Assembly (NCBI GenBank): GCA_020355945.1
Contig: CP070627.1
Location: 8,084,964 to 8,090,583 of the forward strand
Direction: 5' to 3'
Source of the DNA: Candidatus Aminicenantota bacterium
Lineage (GTDB): Bacteria > Acidobacteriota > Aminicenantia > UBA2199
DNA length: 5,620 bases
The position numbers and the translations under genes are program-made. Shown here piece after piece: positions 5,030-5,620 of the stretch. The notes under the pieces are model-generated. The model had not been told where the DNA came from. It saw only the letters and a list, made by a program, of their open reading frames with translations, and ran no database searches. The stretch's first letter is position 1; every line of letters begins with the position of its first letter.

Positions 5030-5620
5030 ATGGACTTTTTAAATTTATTAAAAGAACAATTTAACAATAAAGTCGGGTTTAAAGAAAAACGCCCGGGGAT
5101 CTACCAATTACTGGCCCCTTTCTATCATGAAGATGGCGACATGATGGAAATTTTTTTTGAGAAGCTGAAGGACAATACCCTTCGTATTTCAGATCATGGG
5201 ATGACAATCATGCGACTTTCATACTCCTATGAACTTGATACAGACAAAAAACGAGAGATTTTTAACCGTATTTTATCTGAAAACCAACTCAATTTTAAGG
5301 ATGGAGATATTTATACCGATGCAAAGCCTGAGTCCTTCTATACTGCCATCACCCAATTTGCCCAGGTCATTGCTAAAGTTTCCAACATGCGGCTTTATAA
5401 GAAAGAGGTCATTCGTTCAATGTTTTATGAGTTGGTAAAAGAATTTGTGGAAACCGGGTTAATCAAGTATAAGGTGCAGTTTAATGTGACACCTATTCCC
5501 GACAGGCAGGAACTTGAAGTTGACTATTTGTTTGAAAACGGCAAGCGGCCGCTTTATTTATTCGCTGTAAAAGACGACAATAAAGCAAAATTGGTTACCA
5601 TCTCCTGTTTGGAGTTTCTA
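5030..5620 (+). CDS. DUF1828/DUF1829-like protein, N-terminal 197 residues (3' end outside window)
   Basis: The ATG at 5030–5032 follows directly on the TAA of the DUF6978-like gene. The frame is open to the last base. Residues 24–65 match DUF1828: 'YQLLAPFYHEDGDMMEIFFEKLKDNTLRISDHGMTIMRL', with the G-D-x-x-E and R-I-S-D-x-G signatures. Residues 150–197 fit the start of DUF1829: 'VDYLFENGKRPLYLFAVKDDNKAKL'. The spacing of D165 and 'FAVK' (178–181) loosely recalls the D...(E/x)xK core of PD-(D/E)XK nucleases with A in place of the acidic residue; this is speculative. Such two-domain proteins are usually about 250–270 residues, so perhaps 60–70 are missing here. Zero spacing suggests translational coupling with the upstream gene. 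Its role is not established. Confidence 0.78.
   Translation, partial: MDFLNLLKEQFNNKVGFKEKRPGIYQLLAPFYHEDGDMMEIFFEKLKDNTLRISDHGMTIMRLSYSYELDTDKKREIFNRILSENQLNFKDGDIYTDAKPESFYTAITQFAQVIAKVSNMRLYKKEVIRSMFYELVKEFVETGLIKYKVQFNVTPIPDRQELEVDYLFENGKRPLYLFAVKDDNKAKLVTISCLEFL

Noticed and set aside
5229..5438. 69-codon plus-strand frame inside the DUF1828-like gene
   Set aside because: It is out of frame with the continuous 197-codon DUF1828/1829 reading, which has family motifs.

Overview
This is an accessory, defence-rich window from a bacterium. Uneven base composition, densely packed toxin–antitoxin (TA) genes and a large NACHT–WD40 protein all fit an environmental species with a big, mosaic genome. 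The wording of the WD40 repeats and of the C-terminal tail reminds me of proteins from uncultured Acidobacteriota/Aminicenantes-type or related genomes. That is recollection only, and the window cannot settle the taxon. No rRNA, tRNA, CRISPR array or transposase gene is visible.

Layout. (1) 1–294, plus strand: the C-terminal part of a DUF433 antitoxin-like protein, overlapping by ATGA a broken DUF5615 (PIN-like) toxin gene that stops after 31 codons. (2) 273–943, minus strand: a complete VapBC-type pair (short antitoxin, then PIN-domain RNase toxin) with a well-formed promoter at 985–1013. (3) 954–1297: a divergent control region with promoters pointing both ways and one doubtful 36-codon ORF. 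(4) 1298–4345, plus strand: a 1015-residue protein with an N-terminal HNH nuclease, an accessory domain, a NACHT-type STAND NTPase, a short pentapeptide-like stretch, two WD40 repeats and a tail. (5) 4346–4543: intergenic, with a promoter at 4454–4482. (6) 4544–5620, plus strand: a DUF6978-like gene directly abutted by a DUF1828/DUF1829-like gene that runs off the window.

How it may work (inference). The large gene looks like a bacterial NLR-like immune protein. The C-terminal repeats would sense a trigger, the NACHT module would oligomerise on NTP, and the HNH head would cut nucleic acid. A sharp composition change inside the gene near 2055 separates the HNH module (30–33% GC in two hand-counted 60-base lines) from the NACHT part (70–80% GC in two lines). 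This suggests that a free-standing HNH protein was joined to a NACHT–WD40 chassis. The flanking TA modules and the DUF6978/DUF1828 pair make the stretch look like a small defence island.
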